Assembly: GCA_029063085.1 (NCBI GenBank)
Contig: JAIDOW010000005.1
Coordinates: forward strand, 13,606-50,370
DNA from: Lachnospiraceae bacterium
GTDB lineage: Bacteria > Bacillota > Clostridia > Lachnospirales > Lachnospiraceae
Length of the DNA: 36,765 nt
Direction: 5' to 3'
Shown piece after piece: positions 16,073 through 24,740 of this stretch. Position 1 is the first letter of the stretch; each line of letters opens with the position of its first letter. The notes below the pieces were generated by a model. It was not told the origin of the DNA. It searched no databases and saw only the letters and a list, made by a program, of their open reading frames with translations. The position numbers and the translations under genes were made by a program.

Positions 16073-18655
16073 ATGAAAAGGATAAGTAATAAAAGAATTC
16101 TGGCAATCATGACAATATTTGTGTTGCTGCAAGGGATTTTCTTTCCTGCATTTTTTGCAGAAGCAAAGGATACCAAAGAAAAAGGAACGAAGGAAAATGC
16201 GGATTTTAAAGTAGAAATGGAATATGGAATTGACGGATTTGCCGTTTATGATAATCCGGCAGTAGTGAAAGTAAAGGTAGAGAGCAGAAATAACTTTACA
16301 GGAACCCTGCGGGTAATACCAGTGGTAGATAGCGGGCAGAAAATAGCAGCTTACGGGGAAGAGATTTCTCTGGCAGCGGGAGAAGCAAAGACTTTTACAT
16401 TTATCCCGTCTTCTCTGGGAAACTCAGGAAAGATAAAGATTGAATTGCTGGATGAGAAGGAAAACCTTCTTTATTCTGAATCCAAGCAGCTTACGCTATC
16501 CAGTGTGGGAAATAGTGTTACGGTGGGGATCTTAAGTGATGATTATAGTGCTCTGAATTATTTTGACGGAATTGCAATAAATATAGCAGGTAATCAGGGA
16601 TTGCCGGCGGTACGGACATTGGAACTGACAAAGGATTCCATGCCGGCAGACAGTGGGGCATTGTCGGTATTAAATTATATCATTCTTGACAACTTTGATA
16701 CTGCAAGCCTTTCTGACGGGCAGTATATGGCATTAAAGGAATGGGTGAATAATGGAGGAGTGCTGGTTCTTGCATTAGGAAGTAATTATCAGAATGTATT
16801 GCATTGCTTCACGGATGATTTTATCACGGGAACATTAGGAAAGGTTGAAAAGAAGAATATTGGATGGGAATTTTCGGAATTGGAGGATTTCGGTGGGGCT
16901 GAAGGAGGGAATGCAGGAAAGAAAGACGATACTGCAAACGGAGAAAAAGACCAGTCAGAAGAAAATCCCGCAGGAGGAGAAAATGATCAGTCCGAGAGTG
17001 ATACTACAGAAGGAGAAAATGACCAGCCGGAAGGAGATGATAAAACAGCTGAGCAGCAGACGGACAGCGGAATCTCCGTTTCTAATGTAGAATGCGTAGA
17101 ATTTGCATTTACAGATGCTACAGAGATGTCTGGTTTTTCTGATGATAAAACAGCATACCAGAAGCGTATCGGAGCAGGCAGGGTTGTTGTATTATCTTAT
17201 GCTCTTGGCATGGAGCCGGTGACCAGTTGTTCTGTAAACAGAGATTTGGCAAAACTGCTGCTAGAGACATCGGCAGTAGAGGCGATAACAGCACGTTTAA
17301 ATGGAAGCGGAAATATGTCGGGAATGTGGTATAGCGGCATTAATCTGGCTAAGGCGGCAGACGAGAGTAAAAAACCAAGTGCTCTTTTATATGGCTGTAT
17401 TTTGCTGATTTATGTTATTTTCGTGGGACCTTTATTGTACCTGATATTAAAGGCGGTTAAGAGAAGGGAAAAAATATGGATTGCAGTTCCGGTTACGGCA
17501 TTTGTGTTTACTGGTATCATTTATCTGACAGGATTTATTTACCGGATCAGGATACCGCTTGTAAATACATTTTCCCTGATATCACTGGAAGATGAATATC
17601 AGGAAGAGGAAATATATACCAATGTTACATGTCCGAGAGCACAGAAATATAAGATTAAGATTAAGGAAGGGTATACAGCATTCCAATATAATTTTTTGGA
17701 TTACACCTATAGCCTGTTTGGAGTGGAAGATTCTCATAAACAATTTGATTATATGATCAATAAAACGGGCGGCGGGACAGAACTGACTCTGAATAATAGT
17801 GAAACATTTCAAGATACGGCATTTGCTGTGAAAAAAAACAGCGGGAATGACATTGGGACGATTGATTGTGATTTAAAATGTTATACAACAGGATTTGAAG
17901 GAACCATAACTAATAACACAAAATATGACCTGTCAGGAGTTGTGGTGACTTTTGAAAAGTATTTTTACCAGGCCGGTGATATAAAAAGGGGAGAGCAGAT
18001 AACGATCGATACCTCAAAACTGATAGAATCGATGGGATATGGTACTTTTGAGCAGATTTATAATGGCGTGAATCGTTTTAACAGTTCAGACCGTAAGCTT
18101 TATAGACAGTATCAGATTGATACAAGTATGGAATCCGGTTTTGTCAACACACAGGAATATAACAAGGGATATGTATGGGCGTCTGTTGAAGGTTATAAGC
18201 CAGATTTTATAGAAGAAGCCGAGGTAAAACAGTCAGGAATCAGTGTACTGTTTGAGACATATGAGGCAGAATATGAGGATGTAAAAGGTGTGTATTATTC
18301 CAGTCTGGATCCAATGATAGTGTCCAGTCAGGGAGAGTATGATACGCAAGACGGGATGATGTACAATGAAGCGGTAACAATTACGTATTCTTTTGAAAAC
18401 AGTCCGGGGATTACAGCTTTAGAAAATCTGTACTTTGGAGCGGAAGGGACAGTTAATGGTGGAAGTTATGCAAGAGTGTCGGCATACAACCCGGAAACAG
18501 GAGATTATGATTTGATCTTTGAAGATGGCAAAGTTTTGTCGGGAGAAGACTTAAAGAAATATATGTCAGGAAATATCATAGTACTACGTTATGATACGGT
18601 AAATACCGGGTACAGTGCTTATATACCTAGGATTATTGCAAGGGGGGATGAATAA
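16073..18655 (+). CDS. Large exported membrane protein at the head of the ABC/MoxR operon
   Basis: The start is ATG 16073 after AAAGGAGAGG. The ~860-residue protein begins with a signal peptide (ILAIMTIFVLLQGIFFPAFFAEA). Residues ~35-150 look like a beta-sandwich, and ~155-245 resemble a class I glutamine-amidotransferase-like or DUF4350-type segment (VGILSDDYSALNYFDGI, LKEWVNNGGVLVLALGS). An acidic, repetitive stretch with three GE(K/N)DQ units follows. Two membrane segments lie at about 440-500, and a ~360-residue, apparently extracytoplasmic, tail closes it. Its stop overlaps the ABC ATPase start by one base (TAATG). The arrangement resembles GldG-like proteins next to GldA/GldF-type transporters, but sequence identity to GldG is not claimed. 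Confidence 0.75.
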   Translation: MKRISNKRILAIMTIFVLLQGIFFPAFFAEAKDTKEKGTKENADFKVEMEYGIDGFAVYDNPAVVKVKVESRNNFTGTLRVIPVVDSGQKIAAYGEEISLAAGEAKTFTFIPSSLGNSGKIKIELLDEKENLLYSESKQLTLSSVGNSVTVGILSDDYSALNYFDGIAINIAGNQGLPAVRTLELTKDSMPADSGALSVLNYIILDNFDTASLSDGQYMALKEWVNNGGVLVLALGSNYQNVLHCFTDDFITGTLGKVEKKNIGWEFSELEDFGGAEGGNAGKKDDTANGEKDQSEENPAGGENDQSESDTTEGENDQPEGDDKTAEQQTDSGISVSNVECVEFAFTDATEMSGFSDDKTAYQKRIGAGRVVVLSYALGMEPVTSCSVNRDLAKLLLETSAVEAITARLNGSGNMSGMWYSGINLAKAADESKKPSALLYGCILLIYVIFVGPLLYLILKAVKRREKIWIAVPVTAFVFTGIIYLTGFIYRIRIPLVNTFSLISLEDEYQEEEIYTNVTCPRAQKYKIKIKEGYTAFQYNFLDYTYSLFGVEDSHKQFDYMINKTGGGTELTLNNSETFQDTAFAVKKNSGNDIGTIDCDLKCYTTGFEGTITNNTKYDLSGVVVTFEKYFYQAGDIKRGEQITIDTSKLIESMGYGTFEQIYNGVNRFNSSDRKLYRQYQIDTSMESGFVNTQEYNKGYVWASVEGYKPDFIEEAEVKQSGISVLFETYEAEYEDVKGVYYSSLDPMIVSSQGEYDTQDGMMYNEAVTITYSFENSPGITALENLYFGAEGTVNGGSYARVSAYNPETGDYDLIFEDGKVLSGEDLKKYMSGNIIVLRYDTVNTGYSAYIPRIIARGDE

Positions 18656-19605
18656 TGCTGCAAATTCAGGGTCTGACCAAAAAATATGGGAAATTCCTTG
18701 CATTAAATGATTTGAACCTTCACATAGAAAAAGGAGAAATATTTGGGTTTGTGGGTCCCAACGGTGCGGGAAAAACTACGACCATGCGGATTGTATGCGG
18801 TCTTTTAAAGGCAACCGGCGGAGAGGTGCTGGTAGATGGAATCAGTGCCATAAAAAATCCGGAGGATATTAAAAGAAAGGTTGGGTACGTGCCGGATTTC
18901 TTTGGTGTCTATGATAATCTTAAGGTTATGGAATATATGGAGTTTTACGGTTCCATGTATGGAATGAAGAAGGATGATGTGGACGAGATTGCCAAGGGGC
19001 TTTTGGAACTGGTAAATTTATCGGATAAAAAGGAAGAATTTGTAGATACCCTGTCCAGAGGAATGAAGCAGCGTCTTTGTGTGGCAAGGGCACTGATTCA
19101 TAATCCGGACCTGCTGGTTTTGGATGAACCCAATTCCGGTCTGGATCCAAGAGCCAGATTCGAGATGAAGGAGGTTCTAAAGAATCTGGGTTCCATGGGG
19201 AAAACCATTATCATCAGCTCTCATATCCTTCCGGAGCTTGCGGAAATGTGTACCAGTATCGGAATAATGGAACACGGACAGTTGATCATAAACGGGAAAG
19301 TAGAAGAGATTATGCAGAAATCCCAGGGAATCCGACCGATTTGTATGCGTGCATTTACACCGGATTATAATGAGGAAGAGGAGAGCCACCGATATATTTC
19401 CACGGTATTGAAGGAGCAGCCTAATGTGGGGAAGGTAACGTTTACAGAAGAGGAAATAAGGATTTCCTTTACGGGAGACGAGCAGGCTGCGGCACAGCTT
19501 TTAAAGAATCTGCTGGAACGGAATATTTTAGTCAGCAATTTTTACAGGGAAAAAGAAGATCTGGAATCTTTGTTCCTTGAAATAACGGGAGGAAAGCAGG
19601 CATGA
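18655..19605 (+). CDS. ABC transporter ATP-binding protein
   Basis: This 316-residue ATPase has Walker A GPNGAGKT (34-41), a YVPDFFGVYDNL Q-loop region lacking a Gln at the usual position, the signature LSRGMKQR (from 133), Walker B LLVLDEP (153-159) and the switch His in IIISSH. A ~90-residue C-terminal extension follows, as in ABC-2 exporters such as GldA, NatA and YxlF-like proteins. It starts one base inside the preceding stop and overlaps the permease gene by four bases (ATGA), so the three are translationally coupled. It should power export or mechanical work by the permease at 19602. The cargo is unknown. Confidence 0.94.
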   Translation: MLQIQGLTKKYGKFLALNDLNLHIEKGEIFGFVGPNGAGKTTTMRIVCGLLKATGGEVLVDGISAIKNPEDIKRKVGYVPDFFGVYDNLKVMEYMEFYGSMYGMKKDDVDEIAKGLLELVNLSDKKEEFVDTLSRGMKQRLCVARALIHNPDLLVLDEPNSGLDPRARFEMKEVLKNLGSMGKTIIISSHILPELAEMCTSIGIMEHGQLIINGKVEEIMQKSQGIRPICMRAFTPDYNEEEESHRYISTVLKEQPNVGKVTFTEEEIRISFTGDEQAAAQLLKNLLERNILVSNFYREKEDLESLFLEITGGKQA

Positions 19606-20501
19606 AAAATAGAATTCATATGAATCCAATCTTAAAAAAAGAACTGATGGTAGGTTCTAGAAGTATTAAGATGTCCTTTGCCATTATGGGAATTAATGCA
19701 TTCCTGACATTGATAGTAATTCTGGTCATTATATCTACCAATGCAATGGGCGGAGTGATCAGTTATGATTATTCATCCTTAAGTTCCCTGTTTCCCATTC
19801 TAGGATGCACGGAATGCGGACTGATCAGTCTGATTGTCCCGATTATTACATCAGGTTCTATTTCAGGGGAAAGGGAGCGGCAGACATTAGACATTATGTT
19901 AACAACGCCGGTATCTCCGTTGTATATCGCATTTGGAAAGCTTGGTTCTGCCATGATGGTGGTCATGATGTATATGATTACCAGTATACCGGTTATGGCA
20001 ATAGCATTTGTGCTTGGCGGAATGAGCTGGTTTGCCTTATTTGGATTAATTGCAATGCTTTTGTATCTTGGCATATATGTGGGGAGCGTGGGCATATTTT
20101 GTTCCAGTGTGGTTAAAAAATCAGTTATGGCAACTATTCTTACGATTGCCATTGGCGTCGGAATTATCGTGGTCACTTCCGTAATTTTTTATGCCGGACT
20201 GGCCATAAAGGCATATCAGGCAAATCTGCCTGGCAGTGTGGTATCATTTTCTCCGGGGGCAGTCCCCCTTGTGATGATGCTTAATCCGTATTCCCCGATT
20301 TTTGATTTTATGCTTCGGACTATGTCAAGTGCCAGTATATATGATATCATTGAGGAGGCCGGAAATACATCCATTACTCTGGGAAATCTCTATAAATACT
20401 GGATTCCCGTGTCAGTTATATTAAATTTGTTTATATCATTTGGATTTTTAAAGCTGGCAGCCAGAAATATCGCTGTGACAAGAAACCGGAAGGGGAAGTA
20501 A
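19602..20501 (+). CDS. ABC-2 type transporter permease
   Basis: This 299-residue integral membrane protein has about six hydrophobic segments and a cytosolic N terminus (NPILKKELMVGSRSIKMSF) followed by TM1. The loop GSISGERERQTLDIMLTTPVSPLYIAFGKL is the coupling region typical of ABC-2/GldF-like permeases. A longer external loop lies between residues ~205 and 265. Its ATG overlaps the ATPase stop, indicating translational coupling. Together with the ATPase it should form a homodimeric exporter or a GldA-GldF-like complex. Confidence 0.9.
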   Translation: MKNRIHMNPILKKELMVGSRSIKMSFAIMGINAFLTLIVILVIISTNAMGGVISYDYSSLSSLFPILGCTECGLISLIVPIITSGSISGERERQTLDIMLTTPVSPLYIAFGKLGSAMMVVMMYMITSIPVMAIAFVLGGMSWFALFGLIAMLLYLGIYVGSVGIFCSSVVKKSVMATILTIAIGVGIIVVTSVIFYAGLAIKAYQANLPGSVVSFSPGAVPLVMMLNPYSPIFDFMLRTMSSASIYDIIEEAGNTSITLGNLYKYWIPVSVILNLFISFGFLKLAARNIAVTRNRKGK

Positions 20502-20765
20502 ATGAAAAAGTATACTATTATTCAGCATATTGCAGATATTTCAAAGATTAATAACGGTTGGACCAAAGAACTCAATGTAGTGGCATGGGCAAATAGAGAG
20601 CCTGTATATGAGCTGCGTTCATGGAATGTAGATCATACGGAAATGGGAAAAGGGATTACTTTGACACCAAATGAATTAAGAAAATTAAAAGAGGTGTTAA
20701 ATGATATGGATTTGCGATGTATGTCAGCTGATATGTACCATGAGGATGAGAAATCAGGGGAATGA
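20502..20765 (+). CDS. PC4/YdbC-like single-stranded DNA-binding protein
   Basis: This 87-residue protein contains the YdbC/PC4 pattern: HIADISKINNGWTKELNVVAWANREPVYELRSWNVDHTEMGKGITLTPNELRKLKEVL. Members are small dimeric beta-alpha proteins that bind single-stranded DNA or RNA. It begins on the base after the permease stop (TAA then ATG) and its stop overlaps the next possible start (ATGA), so it is embedded in the ABC/MoxR operon. Its presence there is unexpected. It may be a regulator of the operon or a passenger; the sequence does not decide. Confidence 0.85.
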   Translation: MKKYTIIQHIADISKINNGWTKELNVVAWANREPVYELRSWNVDHTEMGKGITLTPNELRKLKEVLNDMDLRCMSADMYHEDEKSGE

Positions 20766-20788
20766 TATGGTTTGAAAGGAGAGTTATT

Positions 20789-22351
20789 TTGGATCACAAA
20801 ATCAGACAATTTGTATACCGTGTACGGGCAAGGCTCCGGGAGCAGAAGATAATTGAAAACATAATAAAGTTTGTGGTAATCGGCCTGCTGGTTGCAGTTA
20901 TTCTTTCTTTTGTTTCCATGATGGTTCCGTTTTATTATGCGGTGCCTGCCACAGCCGGAATAGTTGGAATTTGTTTTGTGGCGGGGATCATAATGGGTAT
21001 TTATAAAACCCCAACCCCAATGGAAGCGGCATTAAAGGCAGATTCCAAAGGTCATAAGGAAAAGATTTCCACTGCATTTTATCTGGAAGGGAAAGAGGAT
21101 TCCTTCAGCACTTTACAGAAGAAGGATGCATTGAAGGTCATGGAGGCTTTTCAAGTCCGCAAAGAATTTCCATTGCAGCTTTCATGGAAACAGATTTTAG
21201 CTGTATTAGGACTTTCCCTGGTGTTTGTGGCATGCAGTATGGTAGAGACTCCGGCAAGGGAAGCGGCAGAAATCAGAAAAGATATAGAAAAAGAAGCGAA
21301 GGAAGAGATTGCCCGTTTGGAAAAGGTGGAGAAGAAATTAGGGCAAAGCAGGGAGATTTCGGAGACAGAAACGGCTGAGATTAAGGAGCAGATTGAAAAT
21401 GCAAAGCGTGAATTATCAGAAGCCGGTTCCAGAGAAGAACTGAAAAAAGCACAGGAACGTATAACTAAAAAAATGGAGATGGCGGCTGAAAAGACCGAAA
21501 ATAAAACATTGAGCGAAACTATGCAAGATGCGGCAAAGGAAGCCGGGGATGCCGCTGGGAAAAAGGAAAGTGATCTGGCAAAGGAAGCCGAAGAAGCACT
21601 TGCGAAGGCCCAAAAAGGAAACCGTAAGGAAAAGCAGGATGCGTATAAGAAGTTAAAAAAATTAGCGGATGCCATGGGTGATGAAGCATTAAAAAAAGCA
21701 GCGGAGGATTACAAAGATTCCAGTTATTCTGACAGTGATTATGCGGGGGCACAGCAGGCATTGAATGAAGCTCTTGAGAACAGAGAGGCAGATCAGACAG
21801 ACTTGGCGGATAATCGGAGTAATACCGGTTCCAAGGACGATCAAGAGAAGTCTTCGGATAACATTAGTCAGGGTAATTCCCAAAATAACGGCGGTAATCA
21901 AAGTGATAAGGGGAATCAGAACAACAGCCAGAATGGTAATGCAAATCATAATCAGAATAATGGTCAAAACAGCGGGTCTGGAAACGGACAGGGAAATGCA
22001 GGACGAAACGGAAGCGGTTCCGGTAATGGCAGTGGTACAGGGAACGGTTCCGGAGGTGGCTGGAATCATGGCGGAAAGGAAGGTCAGGAGGGAGCCAGAA
22101 AGACGAATGAAAATATCACGGTCCCTGATGGGGAAACTGGCGATGACGGGAATTTAACAGGAAAAGCAAACGGAAACGATAGCAGTACAAAAGAAAAATC
22201 CGGTCAGTCCCAGACCTGGTCAGGTAATAAAGTAAGCTATGGGGAAGTTTCAGGAAGATATAAGGAAAAAGCGTATAAGAAGGTAAACGGCTCTAGTTAC
22301 CCGGGAAAGCTGAAAAATAAAATCCGGGATTATTTTGATGGACTGAATTAG
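20789..22351 (+). CDS. Membrane protein with coiled coil and low-complexity tail
   Basis: Two starts are possible. TTG 20789 has AAAGGAGAG six bases upstream, giving MDHKIRQFVYRV; ATG 20762 overlaps the previous stop but has a poorer site. I prefer the TTG. Two membrane segments follow (FVVIGLLVAVILSFVSMMV and YYAVPATAGIVGICFVAGIIMG), then a third near residue 130 (ILAVLGLSLVFVACSMV), about 200 residues of Glu/Lys/Ala-rich coiled coil, a Asn/Gly/Ser/Gln-rich stretch (~350-440) and a short basic end (YPGKLKNKIRDYFDGLN). No enzyme domain is recognised. Placed directly before moxR, it may be a scaffold of the complex. Confidence 0.75.
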   Translation: MDHKIRQFVYRVRARLREQKIIENIIKFVVIGLLVAVILSFVSMMVPFYYAVPATAGIVGICFVAGIIMGIYKTPTPMEAALKADSKGHKEKISTAFYLEGKEDSFSTLQKKDALKVMEAFQVRKEFPLQLSWKQILAVLGLSLVFVACSMVETPAREAAEIRKDIEKEAKEEIARLEKVEKKLGQSREISETETAEIKEQIENAKRELSEAGSREELKKAQERITKKMEMAAEKTENKTLSETMQDAAKEAGDAAGKKESDLAKEAEEALAKAQKGNRKEKQDAYKKLKKLADAMGDEALKKAAEDYKDSSYSDSDYAGAQQALNEALENREADQTDLADNRSNTGSKDDQEKSSDNISQGNSQNNGGNQSDKGNQNNSQNGNANHNQNNGQNSGSGNGQGNAGRNGSGSGNGSGTGNGSGGGWNHGGKEGQEGARKTNENITVPDGETGDDGNLTGKANGNDSSTKEKSGQSQTWSGNKVSYGEVSGRYKEKAYKKVNGSSYPGKLKNKIRDYFDGLN

Positions 22352-22376
22352 GGTTACAGTGATGAAAGGAGAAGAT

Positions 22377-23357
22377 ATGACAGACGAGACAAAGATACAG
22401 AATATGATAGAAAAAATAAAGTCCTGTGAGGAGGAGATTGGAAAAGGAATTATTGGACAGCGGGATATTATCAGACAGGTACTGCTGGCGATTCTTTCTG
22501 ACGGAAATGTGTTGTTAGAGGGTGTGCCGGGGCTTGGCAAGACGGAGCTTGTAAAAGCAATCTCAAAAGTGCTCTCTACCAGTTTTTCCAGAATTCAGTT
22601 TACACCAGATCTGATGCCAGCAGATGTTACCGGAACAAACCTGATCATAAAGGAAGAGGGAAATAATGTATTCCGGTTTGAGCCGGGACCGGTATTTGCC
22701 AATATTGTGTTAGCGGACGAGATTAACCGGGCAACACCCAAGACCCAGTCTGCATTGTTGGAGGCAATGCAGGAAAAGACGGTAACGGTGGGAAAAACGA
22801 CTTATGAGCTGCCCAGTCCCTTCATGGTACTGGCGACACAGAATCCCATTGAGAATGAAGGTACGTATCCGCTGCCGGAGGCACAGCTGGATCGTTTTTT
22901 ATTAAAACTTCTGGTAGAATTTCCCAGTAAGGAAGAACTGAAGGCAATCATGGATATTACTGTGACTAATAAAACTACGGAGCTACAACCTGTCATAAAC
23001 GGAGAGGATATCATAGAAATCAGAACGGCAGTGAGGGATATGCCGATTGCAGATGCTGTAATGGATTATGCTTTGTCCCTTGTTGTGTCTACCCATCCGG
23101 ATAACCGGGAGGCACCAGAGGTTGTAAAGAAGTATATACAAAATGGTGCAAGCCCCCGTGGGGCACAGGCAATCATCAAAACGGCAAAAGCAAGAGCATT
23201 TATGGAGGGAAGATATAATGTTGCCTTTGAAGATATTCGGTTTGTTGCCTGCCCGGCATTAAGGCATCGTCTTGCTCTTAATTTTGAGGCAGTTTCCGAC
23301 GGTGTGACGACAGATGATGTGGTCAGGCAGATAATAGAAGGAATGAAGACTGTGTGA
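22377..23357 (+). CDS. MoxR-family AAA+ ATPase
   Basis: MoxR proteins are AAA+ chaperones thought to insert cofactors into, or remodel, partner proteins containing vWA domains. The 326 residues (start ATG 22377, GGAGAAGAT upstream) show Walker A GVPGLGKT (49-56), Walker B VLADEINRATPK with Asp114/Glu115, sensor ATQNPIENEGTYPLPEAQLDRF, and the C-terminal ASPRGAQAIIKTAKARAF lid. It is followed by a DUF58 gene and a vWA gene, the standard MoxR-DUF58-vWA order. It is near the family's usual ~320 residues and intact. Confidence 0.95.
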   Translation: MTDETKIQNMIEKIKSCEEEIGKGIIGQRDIIRQVLLAILSDGNVLLEGVPGLGKTELVKAISKVLSTSFSRIQFTPDLMPADVTGTNLIIKEEGNNVFRFEPGPVFANIVLADEINRATPKTQSALLEAMQEKTVTVGKTTYELPSPFMVLATQNPIENEGTYPLPEAQLDRFLLKLLVEFPSKEELKAIMDITVTNKTTELQPVINGEDIIEIRTAVRDMPIADAVMDYALSLVVSTHPDNREAPEVVKKYIQNGASPRGAQAIIKTAKARAFMEGRYNVAFEDIRFVACPALRHRLALNFEAVSDGVTTDDVVRQIIEGMKTV

Positions 23358-23428
23358 AGCAGGCGGAAAAGGAATTGACAGTGATTTGATCGTTTTGTGA
23401 TTGGTACAAACTGACGAAGGGGATATGA

Positions 23429-24304
23429 ATGGAATCAGCAATTTTTGATAATGCTTTTTTTAAAAAACTGAATACGCTTAAGATGAGCCTTAATATGCAG
23501 TTAAGCCAGGGAGTGAGCGGTGTACGCAAATCCAGTGCAAAAGGTTCCTCGGTAGAATTTTCTGATTTCAGGGAATATATGCTTGGGGATGATATCCGGC
23601 GGATTGACTGGAATGCTTATGGGCGTACCGATAAGCTTTATATCAAGCAGTTTATGGAAGAAAAGGAAGGTATTTTCAGAATTTTTATAGATACCAGTCG
23701 TTCCATGTGTTTTGGAGAAGCTTCGAAATCCACAATGGCATTGCAGACTGCGGGTGCACTTTCTTATATTATATTAAATAATCTGGATCGTGTCTATATT
23801 AATGAAATGAAGGAAAATTCTTTGGTAAAAGGAAAGGGAGTGACAGGTACGGCGGCCTTTTCCCATATATTAAAGGATTTGGAACGTATTACCTTTGACG
23901 GAAAAACAACACTGAATAGAACGATCTTATCCTGTCCGGTGCAGGCAGGAGGGGTATCTGTCATTATCAGTGATTTCCTTGACAAAGAGGGGATTGAGGA
24001 GGCAATAAAATATCTGGCATATCGGAAACAGACTATCGTTCTGATTCAGATTCTTGCAGAAGAAGAACTGCGGGTGAATTATGAGGGAACGCTCAACATC
24101 CTGGATATGGAAACAGGGGAAAAAGTTAAGATTACTATGTCTAATGCGACAATCAGGGAATATACAAAGCAGCTGGAGAATATGCAGGCAGGATTACAGA
24201 AGCTAGTCCGGAAATATGGTGCATATTATATTTTTATGCAGTCGGATGAAGACTTAGTTTATGAAATGCTGCATGGATTTGCAGGAATATTACAGAAATT
24301 GTAA
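23429..24304 (+). CDS. DUF58-domain protein (vWA-like, MoxR partner)
   Basis: This 291-residue protein contains the DUF58 core EFSDFREYMLGDDIRRIDWNAYGRTDKLYIKQF near residues 45-75, followed by FRIFIDTSRSM, a vWA-type MIDAS DxSxS motif, and VSVIISDFLD. DUF58 proteins are usual neighbours of MoxR. Many members have two N-terminal TM segments; this one lacks them and begins almost at the core, so it is probably cytosolic. It starts 71 bases after moxR, the largest gap in the operon, with GAAGGGG as ribosome site. Confidence 0.93.
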   Translation: MESAIFDNAFFKKLNTLKMSLNMQLSQGVSGVRKSSAKGSSVEFSDFREYMLGDDIRRIDWNAYGRTDKLYIKQFMEEKEGIFRIFIDTSRSMCFGEASKSTMALQTAGALSYIILNNLDRVYINEMKENSLVKGKGVTGTAAFSHILKDLERITFDGKTTLNRTILSCPVQAGGVSVIISDFLDKEGIEEAIKYLAYRKQTIVLIQILAEEELRVNYEGTLNILDMETGEKVKITMSNATIREYTKQLENMQAGLQKLVRKYGAYYIFMQSDEDLVYEMLHGFAGILQKL

Positions 24305-24338
24305 AGGCTGCAATAAAGGAATGCCTAGGAGGATTATT

Positions 24339-24740
24339 ATGGGGAAAGGGACGGCATTTAGAAAAATCGTCGTTTTGGGAAAACAGTATAAGTGGAGATA
24401 CTGCTATGATGACCTGGAATTTGTAAAGTATCCGTTTTCATATTACCTGTTCGTGCCAGATGAAAATAAGAAATTAATGGTTAAAGTGATCTTCAGAGAA
24501 CTGGAACCATCCATGCTGATTGAGAAAGATTATGGAACACAGGCAAAATATGGAGATAGGGAAGTCTGGATAAATTTAAATAGACCCAGATATGCGGCCT
24601 TAGTTATTGCAGAAGTGTTTGAGCGAATGGTGGATATAAAGAATGATTTTGGCACAAAAGAATTAAATGGTGAAAATATTTTGCGGAGTCTGGGATATGA
24701 ATTTCAGAATTTTTCAGATAGGATAGGGAGGAAAGCATGA
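24339..24740 (+). CDS. Unrecognised 133-residue cytosolic protein in MoxR/vWA operon
   Basis: The start is ATG 24339, right after AGGAGG; upstream in-frame starts have poorer sites. The protein (MGKGTAFRKIVVLGKQYKWRYCYDDLEFVKYPF...) has no membrane segment, signal or recognised motif, but mixes beta-like and helical stretches and is rich in Tyr/Lys. Its stop overlaps the start of the 1488-aa vWA gene by four bases (ATGA), so it is translationally coupled to it. Its place between DUF58 and vWA genes suggests an adaptor. Confidence 0.7.
   Translation: MGKGTAFRKIVVLGKQYKWRYCYDDLEFVKYPFSYYLFVPDENKKLMVKVIFRELEPSMLIEKDYGTQAKYGDREVWINLNRPRYAALVIAEVFERMVDIKNDFGTKELNGENILRSLGYEFQNFSDRIGRKA

Noticed and set aside
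21840-22080. Gly/Asn/Ser-rich stretch as a DNA repeat array or CRISPR
   Set aside because: It is in-frame low-complexity protein sequence with no constant-length repeats or spacers.
23376-23404. TTGACA before the DUF58 gene as an internal promoter
   Set aside because: The matching -10 position reads roughly TTGTGA, too far from consensus; the gene is better explained as part of the operon.
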